Part shown: positions 49,500 through 58,555 of the stretch, piece after piece | Numbering within the stretch: position 1 is the first letter of the stretch | Layout: each line of letters opens with the position of its first letter | Assembly: GCA_965218945.1 (NCBI GenBank) | Contig: OZ244718.1 | Span: 1,116,001-1,180,000 of the forward strand | Reading direction: 5' to 3' | DNA length: 64,000 nucleotides | DNA from: DAOUJW01 sp965218945 | Lineage (GTDB): Bacteria; Chloroflexota; Dehalococcoidia; Lucifugimonadales; UBA2985 | Translations under genes and position numbers: made by a program | Notes under the pieces: generated by a model | Databases searched by the model: none | Told to the model about the DNA's origin: nothing | What the model saw: only the letters and a program-made list of their open reading frames with translations

Positions 49500-50770
49500 T
49501 ACTCAACTCCTGTTCTCGCGGCAATGTCTCTTCGATAGAAGCCGCCCGTAAAGCTTATCTTCTCGATGTTCTCGTAGGCCCGATCCCTGGCCTCCGGCAG
49601 GCTAGAGCCTCTGCCCACGACCGTCAGCGTCCTGCCGCCGGCCGTCATGACTGCCTTGCCGTCATCGGAAGGCCGGGCGCCTGCGTGAAACACCTCTGCC
49701 GCCTCCCGGGCCTGGGAAAGCCCCGATATGGGGAAACCCGTCTCGTAGTTGCCCGGATAGCCTCCGGGGGCCATCACCACCCCGACGCAGGCGTCGCTGC
49801 TCCACTCTATAGCCGTTTCGCTTAGCCTACCCTCCAGCACGGCTACGAGTATCCCAGCCAGGTCGGACGACAGGCGCGGGATGATGACCTGCGTCTCCGG
49901 GTCGCCCAGCCGGCAGTTGAACTCTATCACCTTGGGGCCGTCATCGGTGAGTATCAGGCCGCCGTAGAGGACGCCCCGGTAGGGGTAGCCCTCACGAGCC
50001 AGGGCCCGCGCCGTCGGGGCCATAATGGTGTCTCGAATCTCCCGCTCAAGATCGGAGTTCCAGAACTCGGGCGGGCTGTACGCGCCCATGCCTCCGGTGT
50101 TGGGGCCGCGGTCGCCATCGTAGGCGCGCTTGTAGTCGCAGGCTGCGACCATCGGGGAGACCGTCTCGCCGTCCACGAACGCGAAAACGCTGACCTCTCT
50201 CCCGACTAGGCGCTCCTCCACCAGAACGCGGTCCCCGGATGGGCCAAAGACCCGCTCGACCATGCACTCCCGCAGGGCCTTGATGGCCTCCTCCTCGGTG
50301 CCCGCCACGGTCACGCCTTTTCCGGCAGCCAGGCCGTCCGCCTTCACCACCAGGGGAGGGGAGTGCATCCTGACGTAGCGCTCGGCCTCCTCGTAGGAGT
50401 CGAAGACCTCCGCGCTTCCCGTCGGGATGAAGTACTTGGCCATCAGCTCCTTGGCAAAGACCTTGCTGCTCTCGATACGGGCCGCGGCTTGTGTAGGGCC
50501 GAAGATGGAAAGACCGGCGGCCTGGAAGTGGTCCACAATGCCCTCCGCCAGTGGCGCCTCAGGCCCAACGACGGTCAGGTCCACACCGTAATGGCGCGCC
50601 GCCTGCGCCAGCCTCTCCAGGTCCGTGTCGGCAATGGGGAGGTTGGTCGCGATGGCCGACGTCCCGGCGTTCCCGGGCGCTACGTACAGCTCGTTTACCA
50701 GGGGGCTTTGCCTCAGCTTCCAGGCTATGGCGTGCTCTCTTGCGCCGCCGCCAACAATCAGCGCTCTCAA
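49499..50770 (-). CDS. purD: Phosphoribosylamine-glycine ligase PurD
   Basis: 423 residues from TTG 50770 (LRALIVGGGAREHAIAWKLR), with AAGGAG upstream and a 4-base overlap (TTGA) with the TfoX-N gene stop. A 41-codon longer frame starts with sequence that belongs to the neighbour. ATP-grasp motifs: PPLVVKADGLAAGKGVTVA, VLVEERLVGREVSVFAFVDG, VIEFNCRLGDPETQV. It forms GAR in purine synthesis. Confidence 0.93.
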   Translation of the reverse strand: MRALIVGGGAREHAIAWKLRQSPLVNELYVAPGNAGTSAIATNLPIADTDLERLAQAARHYGVDLTVVGPEAPLAEGIVDHFQAAGLSIFGPTQAAARIESSKVFAKELMAKYFIPTGSAEVFDSYEEAERYVRMHSPPLVVKADGLAAGKGVTVAGTEEEAIKALRECMVERVFGPSGDRVLVEERLVGREVSVFAFVDGETVSPMVAACDYKRAYDGDRGPNTGGMGAYSPPEFWNSDLEREIRDTIMAPTARALAREGYPYRGVLYGGLILTDDGPKVIEFNCRLGDPETQVIIPRLSSDLAGILVAVLEGRLSETAIEWSSDACVGVVMAPGGYPGNYETGFPISGLSQAREAAEVFHAGARPSDDGKAVMTAGGRTLTVVGRGSSLPEARDRAYENIEKISFTGGFYRRDIAARTGVE

Positions 50771-51126
50771 ACTGCGCTCCTTGAGGCCCTCTTGCCCTTG
50801 GGAGGCGTTTTCAGAACGTATTCGAATGCCTTTTGCAGCCATGGCAGAAGCTCTTCGACCCCGCCTGAATCTTCGACCGGAAACTCCACCCACTCGCCGA
50901 AAGGTCTGCCCGGATGTGGGGTGAAGGGCCTGGCGCGCTTGCTGTCCAGGACCTGCGTGCGATAGGGATCCGGGAGCTTCGCGGCTACGACCCCCTTGTG
51001 GTAGACGGCGAAGAGGCGGTCTCCCACAAAGTACCCGTGCCCTCCGAACATCCTGCGAGTCGACACCTCGCTCCAGGGGAGGAGCATGGCGTCCAGGTCG
51101 CTCTGTACTGAGGCGTCAGGGGTCAT
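50767..51126 (-). CDS. TfoX N-terminal domain protein
   Basis: 119 residues from ATG 51126 (AGGAG upstream): LLPWSEVSTRRMFGGHGYFV, RLFAVYHKGVVAAKLPD and FGEWVEFPVED, the TfoX_N pattern. In gammaproteobacteria TfoX/Sxy controls competence; stand-alone TfoX_N proteins in other phyla have no proven role. It heads the purD-purE operon by overlap. Confidence 0.8.
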   Translation of the reverse strand: MTPDASVQSDLDAMLLPWSEVSTRRMFGGHGYFVGDRLFAVYHKGVVAAKLPDPYRTQVLDSKRARPFTPHPGRPFGEWVEFPVEDSGGVEELLPWLQKAFEYVLKTPPKGKRASRSAV

Positions 51127-51209
51127 GCGCGATACTCCTATTTTGGCGTTGCGCTTAGCCTCGCTGGGCCTATCCAGATCCCGGATTTCCGGAGAATTCT
51201 CGGCTGCGA

Positions 51210-51530
51210 TTATATCACAGTCGCCCCGGATTCCTGCCAAGGGTGGAAACGGGCAGCTTCGCCCAAATTACAGTCCACCCCTGCGAAAGCAGGGGGTCTA
51301 CCGGCCGCCAACAGGTCGCCGGCGTCCCGCTCCATCTCCCGCCGCAGGTCAGACTCATCGCGGAAGCCCAGCTCACGGTAGGACTCGTTGGCACCGTAGT
51401 CGCGCATCCGCACCACAATTGGCATAGGCACCGAGTGGCCGAATATAAGCGACTGCTGCTTGCTGTCCAGCTTGCTCAGCACGGACCGCAGTTCCCTGGC
51501 CCCGGACACGCCCGTCGTCACAGCGTCCAC
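51210..51530 (-). pseudogene. Duplicate of the herA 3' end (74-codon fragment)
   Basis: From about 51530 to 51300 the frame reads DAVTTGVSGARELRSVLSKL, SKQQSLIFGHSVPMPIVVR and on to RREMERDAGDLLA, matching the HerA C-terminus (52430-52190) with mostly silent differences. There is no start region or ATPase core, and the frame then runs through a palindromic repeat (CCCCTGC...GCAGGGG near 51277-51298). A remnant, separated from herA by the membrane gene at 51562-52179. Confidence 0.85.
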
Positions 51531-51561
51531 ATTCTGGTATAGGCGTAAAGTCCTGCTATTA

Positions 51562-52179
51562 TTACAAAAATGCTGCGACTATTATTATGAACAAAACGAC
51601 AATTGACCATGCTATCAACCAGATGAATGGCGCCAGGTAGTCCCCATCGGGCACAGAAGCTGCCGACTGACGGGGATGTTCCTTATCCAGCGCGTATCTG
51701 TGACGAAGATTTCCTATGGACATCCTCCACGTATAGACGTTTATCGGCAGCATCACACTCGACACGACAAAAACTAGCGCAACCCTTGCGAAGGGCTGTG
51801 AGTGGGCCACAAGTACGTCTACGATGGACGCAATCAAGACGCCCACGTTGAATCCCACTATATAAAAGATGAACCAGATTGCATAAACCAGTACGTACAC
51901 AGGCGCCACTATGAACACCGGGAGCGACCTGCCGAACAGCAACCTTACCAGCAGATAAACCCAAGGTAGAACCAACAGCATCGAATGCTGGGCTCCGGCT
52001 GCGGCATAAGATTCACCTTCCAGCTTCTTGAAGCGAGCCGCGAGCATGCAGGTCAAAGCCGCAGGCGGCACCCACAGCAACCCCAATACTGCGAGCAATA
52101 CCACGGCAACAGGAATCCAGAAGGAGACTGCGCCGATGCTTTCCAAGCTATTCACCAATGGTTGATCAACAACGTTCAA
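51562..52179 (-). CDS. Membrane protein of unknown function between herA and its 3'-end copy
   Basis: 205 residues, TTG or internal GTG start overlapping the herA stop. At least five hydrophobic segments are visible, e.g. WIPVAVVLLAVLGLLWVPPA, MLLVLPWVYLLVRLLFGRSL, LVYAIWFIFYIVGFNVGVLI, VALVFVVSSVMLPINVY and APFIWLIAWSIVVLFIIIVA. No family recognised. It is less GC-rich than herA and flanked by direct repeats of the herA 3' end, so it may have been inserted. Confidence 0.65.
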   Translation of the reverse strand: MNVVDQPLVNSLESIGAVSFWIPVAVVLLAVLGLLWVPPAALTCMLAARFKKLEGESYAAAGAQHSMLLVLPWVYLLVRLLFGRSLPVFIVAPVYVLVYAIWFIFYIVGFNVGVLIASIVDVLVAHSQPFARVALVFVVSSVMLPINVYTWRMSIGNLRHRYALDKEHPRQSAASVPDGDYLAPFIWLIAWSIVVLFIIIVAAFL

Positions 52180-53810
52180 ACCCGCCCGCCGAACAGGTCG
52201 CTGGCGTCCCGCTCCATCTCGCGCCGCATCTCAGACACCTCACGGAAGCCCAGCTCTTTGTAGGACTCGTTGGTGCCGTAGTCACGTACCCTGACCACAA
52301 TCGGCATCGGTACCGAGTGCCCGAATATAAGCGACTGCTGCTTGCTGTCCAGCTTGCTCAGTACCGACCTCAGCTCCCTGGCCCCGGACACGCCCGCCGT
52401 CACGGCGTCCACGTCCTTCTCGTTGTCCAGCAGGCAGGAGAGCTTGGTCCCAAGCTGGCTCATCACCTCATCCTCGATACCGCTTGGACGCTGGTCCACC
52501 ACCAGCAGCGTCACGTTGTACTTGCGCATCTCCCGGGCGATGTTGCCGAAAGTAGTCTGGGACGCAATGCTTGGGCTGAGGAACCTGTGCGCCTCCTCTA
52601 TCGTTATCACCAGCGGACGCGGCTCTCGAGAGGCGTCGCCCATCGCCTCCTCCTTGCGCCTCACGTACCGGTCGTGGATGCGACGCGTCATCAGGTTGGC
52701 CACCAGCATGTAGGCCGAAAGCTCGTGCCTGTATCGCCCGAACTCCACCACCACGTGTATGCCTCTGTCCAGGTTGCGCAGTATCTCCTCCACCGACTCC
52801 TCCGACTCCCTCTCGGTGATGAAGTGGAAGCGTTTGAGCCGGCCCAGCCGGTTGTGAAGGGTGGACAGGGCTCTCTCGTTGACGTTGATGTCGTTTGCCA
52901 GCTCTCGCAGGTCCTGGCCGCCAAGCTCCAGGAACTGCCCCAGCCATCGCTCCTGCCCGAATTTGCCTGCCAGGTTGTAGGCTGCGTCCGCGGCCACTTC
53001 CGATAGGCCGAGGGTCTCCCTAAGCAGCTCGATGTCCTCCGGCGTGATCTGGTTGTAGCCCACCCGTATCAGATAGTCCGGGGAAACACCGCGCCTGCGG
53101 CTGTGCTCATCGTCCAGGGAGAATACGGACACCTGGGATGGGAACAGCTGCTTGATACCCTTGACCATGCCCGCGCCCTCGGACGTGCCCATCCAGCCGT
53201 ACTCGCTCTCCATGTCGAACACCAGGTTCACGGCCGCGCTCTTCTGAAGAATGCCCACCAGCAGCAGTCTCGTGAGGAAGCTCTTTCCGGTGCCGCTCTT
53301 GCCAAACACGCCGTTGGAGCGCTTGACGAACTCCTCCAGGTCCAGGCACACACGGGTCTCCATGTCCAGGGGGTTGCCCACCCAGAAGTGTCGATTATCC
53401 TCCGCGCCGAAGACCATCTGAACGTCCTCTTCCGAGGCCAGATGCACAGGCGCGAAGTGGGGAGGCACGGTCTTGGCGGGCGTTGGGCCGTCCACCGCGG
53501 CCAGCGCCCCTTCCAGGGCCAGCATTGGCAGCACGCGTAGCGTTGCGTACGTGGCGGTGTCGGCGACCACCTGGGCGACAATGGGGTTGGACAGGTCGGG
53601 AGGGCTTCCACGGAGGGACTCATCAGAGGACTCCAGGGCTACGTCGGTGATCACCCCGAAGAAGCGCCGGCTCTTGCCATGTATCACCACGTGCTGGCCC
53701 AGGGCCATCTCCTCAACTTGGGCCTGGGTGTCCAATCGAACGTCAACGCCTCTGCTGAGAGAGCCTCCCACAACCATACCCAGGTACTTGCCGGAGTTGC
53801 GGGAGTCCAT
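52176..53810 (-). CDS. herA: HerA-like DNA translocase/ATPase
   Basis: 544 residues: N-terminal HAS-barrel region (GQHVVIHGKSRRFFGVITDV), Walker A GKSGTGKSFLT (170-180), Walker B with LVITIEEAHRFLSP, and the arginine-finger-like LLVVDQRPSGIEDEV. HerA forms hexameric rings and works with NurA in resecting DNA ends; in bacteria HerA/NurA pairs also occur as anti-phage modules. It starts at the stop of the middle gene (TGATG) in the nurA-unknown-herA operon. Confidence 0.9.
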   Translation of the reverse strand: MDSRNSGKYLGMVVGGSLSRGVDVRLDTQAQVEEMALGQHVVIHGKSRRFFGVITDVALESSDESLRGSPPDLSNPIVAQVVADTATYATLRVLPMLALEGALAAVDGPTPAKTVPPHFAPVHLASEEDVQMVFGAEDNRHFWVGNPLDMETRVCLDLEEFVKRSNGVFGKSGTGKSFLTRLLLVGILQKSAAVNLVFDMESEYGWMGTSEGAGMVKGIKQLFPSQVSVFSLDDEHSRRRGVSPDYLIRVGYNQITPEDIELLRETLGLSEVAADAAYNLAGKFGQERWLGQFLELGGQDLRELANDINVNERALSTLHNRLGRLKRFHFITERESEESVEEILRNLDRGIHVVVEFGRYRHELSAYMLVANLMTRRIHDRYVRRKEEAMGDASREPRPLVITIEEAHRFLSPSIASQTTFGNIAREMRKYNVTLLVVDQRPSGIEDEVMSQLGTKLSCLLDNEKDVDAVTAGVSGARELRSVLSKLDSKQQSLIFGHSVPMPIVVRVRDYGTNESYKELGFREVSEMRREMERDASDLFGGRV

Positions 53811-54403
53811 CAGCGCGTTGCCCTCTTTAGAATGGCCTCCACTCGCCGGAACTCACCTGAGAGGATGCCCATGAGCTGCTTGCCAGCCTTGACCAGGAAG
53901 CCGCTGGGTTCGGTCTGCACCTCTGAGGCGAGGCTGAGACACGCTGCGACCACCTCCTCCAGGGCCGGGATGCCGGACGTGGCAAGCGGGCGCAGAAAAG
54001 CCGTGTTGGAGGTAAAACGCCTTATCTCCTCAGGTTCGCAGGCGTACACGAAGGCGTAGATGGGAGGCGGCGTCGGCGGCAGATGGTAGCGGGGTTCACC
54101 CTCAAGACTGTGGCCTACCATGATGGCCTGAAAGTCCGTGCGGAGCAGTTGGGAAAGCTGGGGATTGCTCAGGTAGACGTCCTCTTCGGAGGCTTCATCT
54201 GCGCCCCTGGCTACCGGCCTGCGGGAGGTGTCTATGCCCTGGGTGGACACGTGGTGAACCACCGCGTAGGCAGGGTAGGGGCCGCCCGTCCGCACCAAGG
54301 CCCCCAGGGGAGGCGACTCATAGAGGCGATAGCACTGGGCCCAGAAGCCGGTTGTGGACGTCTCCACGACCTCTCCAAGGCGCGGCTCAGTATTTACAGC
54401 CAC
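53810..54403 (-). CDS. Unknown protein encoded between nurA and herA
   Basis: 197 residues from GTG 54403, overlapping the nurA end by 10 bp with AGAGG upstream. It begins AVNTEPRLGEVVETSTTGFW, has PPLGALVRTGG and HYLPPTPPPIYAFVYACEPE and ends in a helical LVKAGKQLMGILSGEFRRVE. Mostly beta in the first half, like an OB or barrel domain. No known family; being locked between the two partners suggests a third subunit of the HerA-NurA machine. Confidence 0.7.
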   Translation of the reverse strand: MAVNTEPRLGEVVETSTTGFWAQCYRLYESPPLGALVRTGGPYPAYAVVHHVSTQGIDTSRRPVARGADEASEEDVYLSNPQLSQLLRTDFQAIMVGHSLEGEPRYHLPPTPPPIYAFVYACEPEEIRRFTSNTAFLRPLATSGIPALEEVVAACLSLASEVQTEPSGFLVKAGKQLMGILSGEFRRVEAILKRATR

Positions 54404-55602
54404 TTCAGCCTCTTGGAACGGTTCTTCTCGGACGTGTATACTGGCAGGCGCTGCCTCTGCAGGGCGTCCTCCATGATCAGCCGGAACTCCTCCCGGTCTC
54501 CCACGGTCACAACCGCCTGTTCGTGGGCCTCTGATATGGAGATGGGGTAGCCGTGCCCCTTGCGGCACTGGTCCACCAGCGCGGCGTGGGTCAGCTCCAG
54601 CATGGCGTTGTCCTCGGCTACCCAGCTTGGAATCTCCACCCGCGCCAGCTCCGATCCTGCGTTCAGGTAAAAGAAGTGTATCTGGTGGTCTCCGTAGTAC
54701 CGCTCCACGATTGATGACGTGCTGGCAAAAAAGTCGGAACGCTCATTCTCAGCCAGAAGCGCGCCGAACATATCCCTGTCCAGTACGCCTGACACGCCGT
54801 CGCATGGGCGCTGCCCCGGGCGCAGCGTCCGGCAGTGCATGTCGCAGTTGGCGGCCTCGTAGTGGCACAGGCTGGAGTCGAGGCGCAGGGCGTTTACCAC
54901 CTCAGTGCTGCGGGGAAGGCTGATGTAGGATGCCAGGGCCAGTGGTCTGGACATCGCCAGCTGCCTGAGCTCCTCCATAGCCGGCAGGAACAAGTCCTCC
55001 AGCAGCGCGGTTCTGACGAAGTCTGGGTGTGCCTGTCCCGCCAGCCCCCAAAGTATGAGGGAGCCGTCGATAAGGGCAATGGTTGGGATGTCCGGGTCGG
55101 ACTGCTTGGCCAGGGCTGCCAGGGCCCGCAACTCCTCGACGGCGCGCATGGCCCCCAGAAGAGGCCCCTCCAGAGGCCTGTACCGGCTGCCCTCCGGCTC
55201 GAAGACGTGCAGGCTATCGTCGCCCGCGTAGAGCCGGGGTTCGCTGTCCAGCCAGGCTCCCGGACTGGCGCCGTACTGTATCCGCACCCTGCCGATGTTT
55301 ATGAGGAAGCACTTGACGGGAAGATGCCTGTCCACGTCTATGTGGGAGCCGTCTACTGCCAGGGCGGTGTAGCTTGTGGGGAGGGCAGGGGAGGGGTGTC
55401 GCCCGGAAAGCGACGCCGTGAGACCGGGAATGAGGAAGGTGGCCCTGCTGATCTGTCGCTTCTCCTCCAGCGACTCCGGCTGAGCCTTGGTGAGAACGTC
55501 CAGCGCCCGCCCCAGACGCACGCTTCTGTCGGCTCCCTGGGCGTTGAGGGCTGCGGCTGCCCCCTCAATCTGTCCGGCTACCTTATGTAAATCCAGGGAC
55601 AC
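54394..55602 (-). CDS. nurA: NurA-domain nuclease
   Basis: 402 residues. NurA motifs: ALAVDGSHIDVDR with the first catalytic Asp, IALIDGSLILWGL with the second and YISLPRSTEVVNALR; the C-terminal region has YYGDHQIHFFYLNAG. Acts as 5'-3' exonuclease/endonuclease loaded by HerA. It begins 3 nt after the selB stop, so selB, nurA, the middle gene and herA probably form one transcript. Confidence 0.85.
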   Translation of the reverse strand: MSLDLHKVAGQIEGAAAALNAQGADRSVRLGRALDVLTKAQPESLEEKRQISRATFLIPGLTASLSGRHPSPALPTSYTALAVDGSHIDVDRHLPVKCFLINIGRVRIQYGASPGAWLDSEPRLYAGDDSLHVFEPEGSRYRPLEGPLLGAMRAVEELRALAALAKQSDPDIPTIALIDGSLILWGLAGQAHPDFVRTALLEDLFLPAMEELRQLAMSRPLALASYISLPRSTEVVNALRLDSSLCHYEAANCDMHCRTLRPGQRPCDGVSGVLDRDMFGALLAENERSDFFASTSSIVERYYGDHQIHFFYLNAGSELARVEIPSWVAEDNAMLELTHAALVDQCRKGHGYPISISEAHEQAVVTVGDREEFRLIMEDALQRQRLPVYTSEKNRSKRLKWL

Positions 55603-55605
55603 TGG

Positions 55606-57468
55606 CTATCTCAACACCCGGTCGTCGCCGACGCGGCGGGTGACGCGCTGCTGGTCAAGGTGCTCCAGAAGGGACAGGGCATACTTGCGGCTGGTCTGGA
55701 ACCGGTCTCGCACCTGTCCCACGTTCATCTTGCCCTGCTCCTTGATGGTGGACACGATTACTCCCACCATCTCCTCGTAGGCGGCGGTGTCGTAAACTAC
55801 CGATTCGTTTAGCCTGATAACACGGCCTTCGTCAATCAGAAGGTTCAGCAGATCGTCCGAAATGGCCGTGTCCGTTGGAGGAGAGTATGGATTGGAGCGC
55901 AGCGCTGCCAGGTACGCCTCTATGCTGGACCGCTGCCGGTCGCTCAGGGCTATGCTGTGCTGCGGTAGACGGAGCAGGTTGTTGTCCTCCGCCACAACGC
56001 CGTCCTCAGTGAGGCGTGGCAGGACAAGCTGGAACTGCTGGGCAGTCAGGTTCAGCCGGCTTCGCAACTCCTCCTTCTGGATGCCTACGCGCAGTGGGCG
56101 CTCTCTATGGTAGGACTCCAGGACACCGCGCACCCTCCCGGACAGGGCGGCCCAGCCCTCCGCGGAGAACACAAGCGCTCTGGACCCGGAATCGAGGCTG
56201 CCGAGCGCTACCGCTCGTCGCTCAGAGGTCAGCTTATCCACCAGGGTCCGGGCGTCGGCCGGGGAGATGTTGCTGCGGTTGGCCAGCGTCTGGAGGTCGC
56301 ACGGTTCGGCGGACTGCAACGTCTGGAGAAGCACCTCATCCTCGGAGCCGCGCTCCATCACCTCCAGGCGCTCCAGAGTGGGGCCGTGCCGACGACGGTG
56401 ACGCTTGGCGTGGGGTTCCACCACAGTGCCGCCCCCGATTGTGGCGTCTGAGGAGCGTATGACAAAGTAGTCTCCCTTGACCAGAGGCATGGGACTCTCC
56501 AGGCGCACCTGCGCCCATGTCTCCTCGCCGGGCTGCGCCTCCTCCGTCTCCAGGAGCCGCACTCTCGCATTGGCCTCCCTGGACCCGGAGTGGAATGTGA
56601 CCGGCCTGTTGTGCTTGAGGGATCTGGGGGCATCCGCCAGAATCTGGAGGCGGACATCCAGGGCGATGGTAGGTCTGAGCCAGCGCGGGATGGTGAGCAC
56701 CTCGCCGCGTTGTATGTCGTCGTGGGATACCCCTGACAGATTCACCGCCAGCCGCCTTCCGGGAGATGACGTCTCTATCTTCTGGCGATGGCTCTGGAGC
56801 CCCCGTATCCGCGACACCCTCCCGGACGGCAATATCTGAACCTCCTGGCCCACGGACAGGGAGCCGTCGATCAGGGTGCCGGTGACCACGGTCCCGAAGC
56901 CTGGCATGGTAAAGGCGCGATCGATGGAGAGGCGCGGTCTTCCGGAGTCCTTCCGGGTCTCGGTGGTCTCCAGCAGGTCGTCCAGGGCGCTCAGAAGCTC
57001 CGGCAGGCCGTCGCCGGTCACGGCTGATACCGGGACCATAGGAGCGCCCTCCAGAGTAGTGCCCTTGAGCGCGTCCTCCACCTCCGCCATAACAAGTTCG
57101 ACTATCTCTTCGTCAACAAGGTCCTTCTTGGTTACGACAACCAAGCCCTTTCTGACCCGCAGCAGGTCAAGGATGGCGAGATGCTCCCGGGTCTGCGGCA
57201 TCACCGACTCGTTGGCAGCGACCACAAGCATTGCCAGGTCAATTGCGCCGACTCCGGCCAGCATGTTTTTGATGAACCGCTCGTGACCGGGCACGTCTAC
57301 AATGCTGACTTCGCGGCCGCTGGGCAGTGTGAGCCAGGCGAAACCAAGCTCAATGGTGAGGCCGCGCTCCTTCTCCTCGCGCAGGCGGTCGGGGTCTATC
57401 CCGGTCAGGGCCTGGACGAGGGTGGATTTGCCGTGGTCTACGTGTCCTGCGGTGCCTGCAACATACAT
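55606..57468 (-). CDS. selB: Selenocysteine-specific elongation factor SelB
   Basis: 620 residues from ATG 57468. EF-Tu-like GTPase domain with GHVDHGKSTLVQALTGIDPD, REEKERGLTIELGFAW, VDVPGHERFIKNML and VTKKDLVD; beta-barrel domains II/III (TVVTGTLIDGSLSVGQEV); then four winged-helix domains (about 370-620), ending RKYALSLLEHLDQQRVTRRV, that bind the SECIS RNA. The GFAWL signature separates SelB from EF-Tu. It delivers Sec-tRNA to in-frame UGA, consistent with the rhodanese gene at 31137. No selA, selD or tRNA-Sec was found in the window. Confidence 0.93.
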   Translation of the reverse strand: MYVAGTAGHVDHGKSTLVQALTGIDPDRLREEKERGLTIELGFAWLTLPSGREVSIVDVPGHERFIKNMLAGVGAIDLAMLVVAANESVMPQTREHLAILDLLRVRKGLVVVTKKDLVDEEIVELVMAEVEDALKGTTLEGAPMVPVSAVTGDGLPELLSALDDLLETTETRKDSGRPRLSIDRAFTMPGFGTVVTGTLIDGSLSVGQEVQILPSGRVSRIRGLQSHRQKIETSSPGRRLAVNLSGVSHDDIQRGEVLTIPRWLRPTIALDVRLQILADAPRSLKHNRPVTFHSGSREANARVRLLETEEAQPGEETWAQVRLESPMPLVKGDYFVIRSSDATIGGGTVVEPHAKRHRRRHGPTLERLEVMERGSEDEVLLQTLQSAEPCDLQTLANRSNISPADARTLVDKLTSERRAVALGSLDSGSRALVFSAEGWAALSGRVRGVLESYHRERPLRVGIQKEELRSRLNLTAQQFQLVLPRLTEDGVVAEDNNLLRLPQHSIALSDRQRSSIEAYLAALRSNPYSPPTDTAISDDLLNLLIDEGRVIRLNESVVYDTAAYEEMVGVIVSTIKEQGKMNVGQVRDRFQTSRKYALSLLEHLDQQRVTRRVGDDRVLR

Positions 57469-57544
57469 ATGGAGAGACTCCGGGGAAGATGAGAGAAGGA
57501 TAGCACAAGGGCAGGGGAGGGGCAATTTGAGGGTCAGGGGGCGG

Positions 57545-58537
57545 CTACATGATCACCAAGCCTTGGGTGAGTCCCAAGCGCTCGTGCCACGAAGGGACTT
57601 CGGCGGTAGGCTCAGGGCTGGCTGCAAGAGGCTCTTCATTCCAATGTTCCACCAGCAGTTCCACCAGCCGGCGTCCGTTTATGAGAGTCACATGGGGGGA
57701 ATTGGGGTCATCGGCTGCTTCTATGGCCTTTTTGCGAAAATCAGAAGTTGTGATTATGGCGCCTTGGCCCCCACGGGCGTCTACGAGGATGGCCCGGTGC
57801 AGTTTCTTGACGTCTTTTTGGGGAACTGCTTTATTCTTGTAATGCTTGACTTGGACGTACATATTGACATTGACGAGGTTGGATTGCAGCACCCCTTTTA
57901 CGTCCACGCCGCCGTCGCCGGCCCCACCAGTGTGATCCACATCCTCATAGCCCATGGCCTCCATTAGAGCGCGTATCAAATCCTCAAACTCCGTAGGGGT
58001 GATTGTTTGAATCTGGTCTAATACAACCCGGTAAGTGTCATACGGTGGCTTCTTCTCCTCACACTTCTCGCCGATTGCGACGAGGAACTCCTCCACGTGC
58101 CGGACCTCAAATAGCGTCTTGGCCGCGCTCAAGTTTTTCTGAAACGGGACAGATAGATTCTCCTTGATGATGGTGTTCTCAAGCCACTTGACCTTGCGCC
58201 GGTGGGGAAACGGACAGCCGTCAGTGGTATCCGAGTAATAGAGAGGCTCGTCCTCAACAGTGCCATAACGGTATCCTTTAGTAGGGTATCCCCACCGAGT
58301 CATGATGTAGTCACCGGGCTGAATATTAAGGATAAACTTTGCGAGTTGGCCAGCGTTGGCCCCAGCTTGGTAGGGTGTCAGATCAGGATTGGCAACGCTG
58401 TAGCGCTGGAGAATCTCCTCCCTACTGTGGGCAGACGTTAAGTCTTTATCCAGCCATCCAACAGCCGCATAGCCCCCATTGACGAAGTGCTCTGGGTACC
58501 TTCCATGCTCTGCGCTTACCATCCATATAGTAGACAA
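57545..58537 (-). CDS. Mrr-type restriction endonuclease
   Basis: 330 residues. N-terminal EVE/PUA-like domain (WMVSAEHGRYPEHFVNGGYA, then DYIMTRWGYP), then the Mrr catalytic domain: TPTEFEDLIRALMEAMGYED, GGAGDGGVDVKGVL with Asp, and MYVQVKHYKNK (QxK) completing a PD-(D/E)xK-like site. It should cut methylated or otherwise modified DNA (type IV), as no methylase is adjacent. The start is a TTG behind AGGAGG, or ATG 58522. It follows the HEPN gene by 18 nt. Confidence 0.85.
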   Translation of the reverse strand: MSTIWMVSAEHGRYPEHFVNGGYAAVGWLDKDLTSAHSREEILQRYSVANPDLTPYQAGANAGQLAKFILNIQPGDYIMTRWGYPTKGYRYGTVEDEPLYYSDTTDGCPFPHRRKVKWLENTIIKENLSVPFQKNLSAAKTLFEVRHVEEFLVAIGEKCEEKKPPYDTYRVVLDQIQTITPTEFEDLIRALMEAMGYEDVDHTGGAGDGGVDVKGVLQSNLVNVNMYVQVKHYKNKAVPQKDVKKLHRAILVDARGGQGAIITTSDFRKKAIEAADDPNSPHVTLINGRRLVELLVEHWNEEPLAASPEPTAEVPSWHERLGLTQGLVIM

Positions 58538-58555
58538 AGACCTCCTTTGCGTTCG

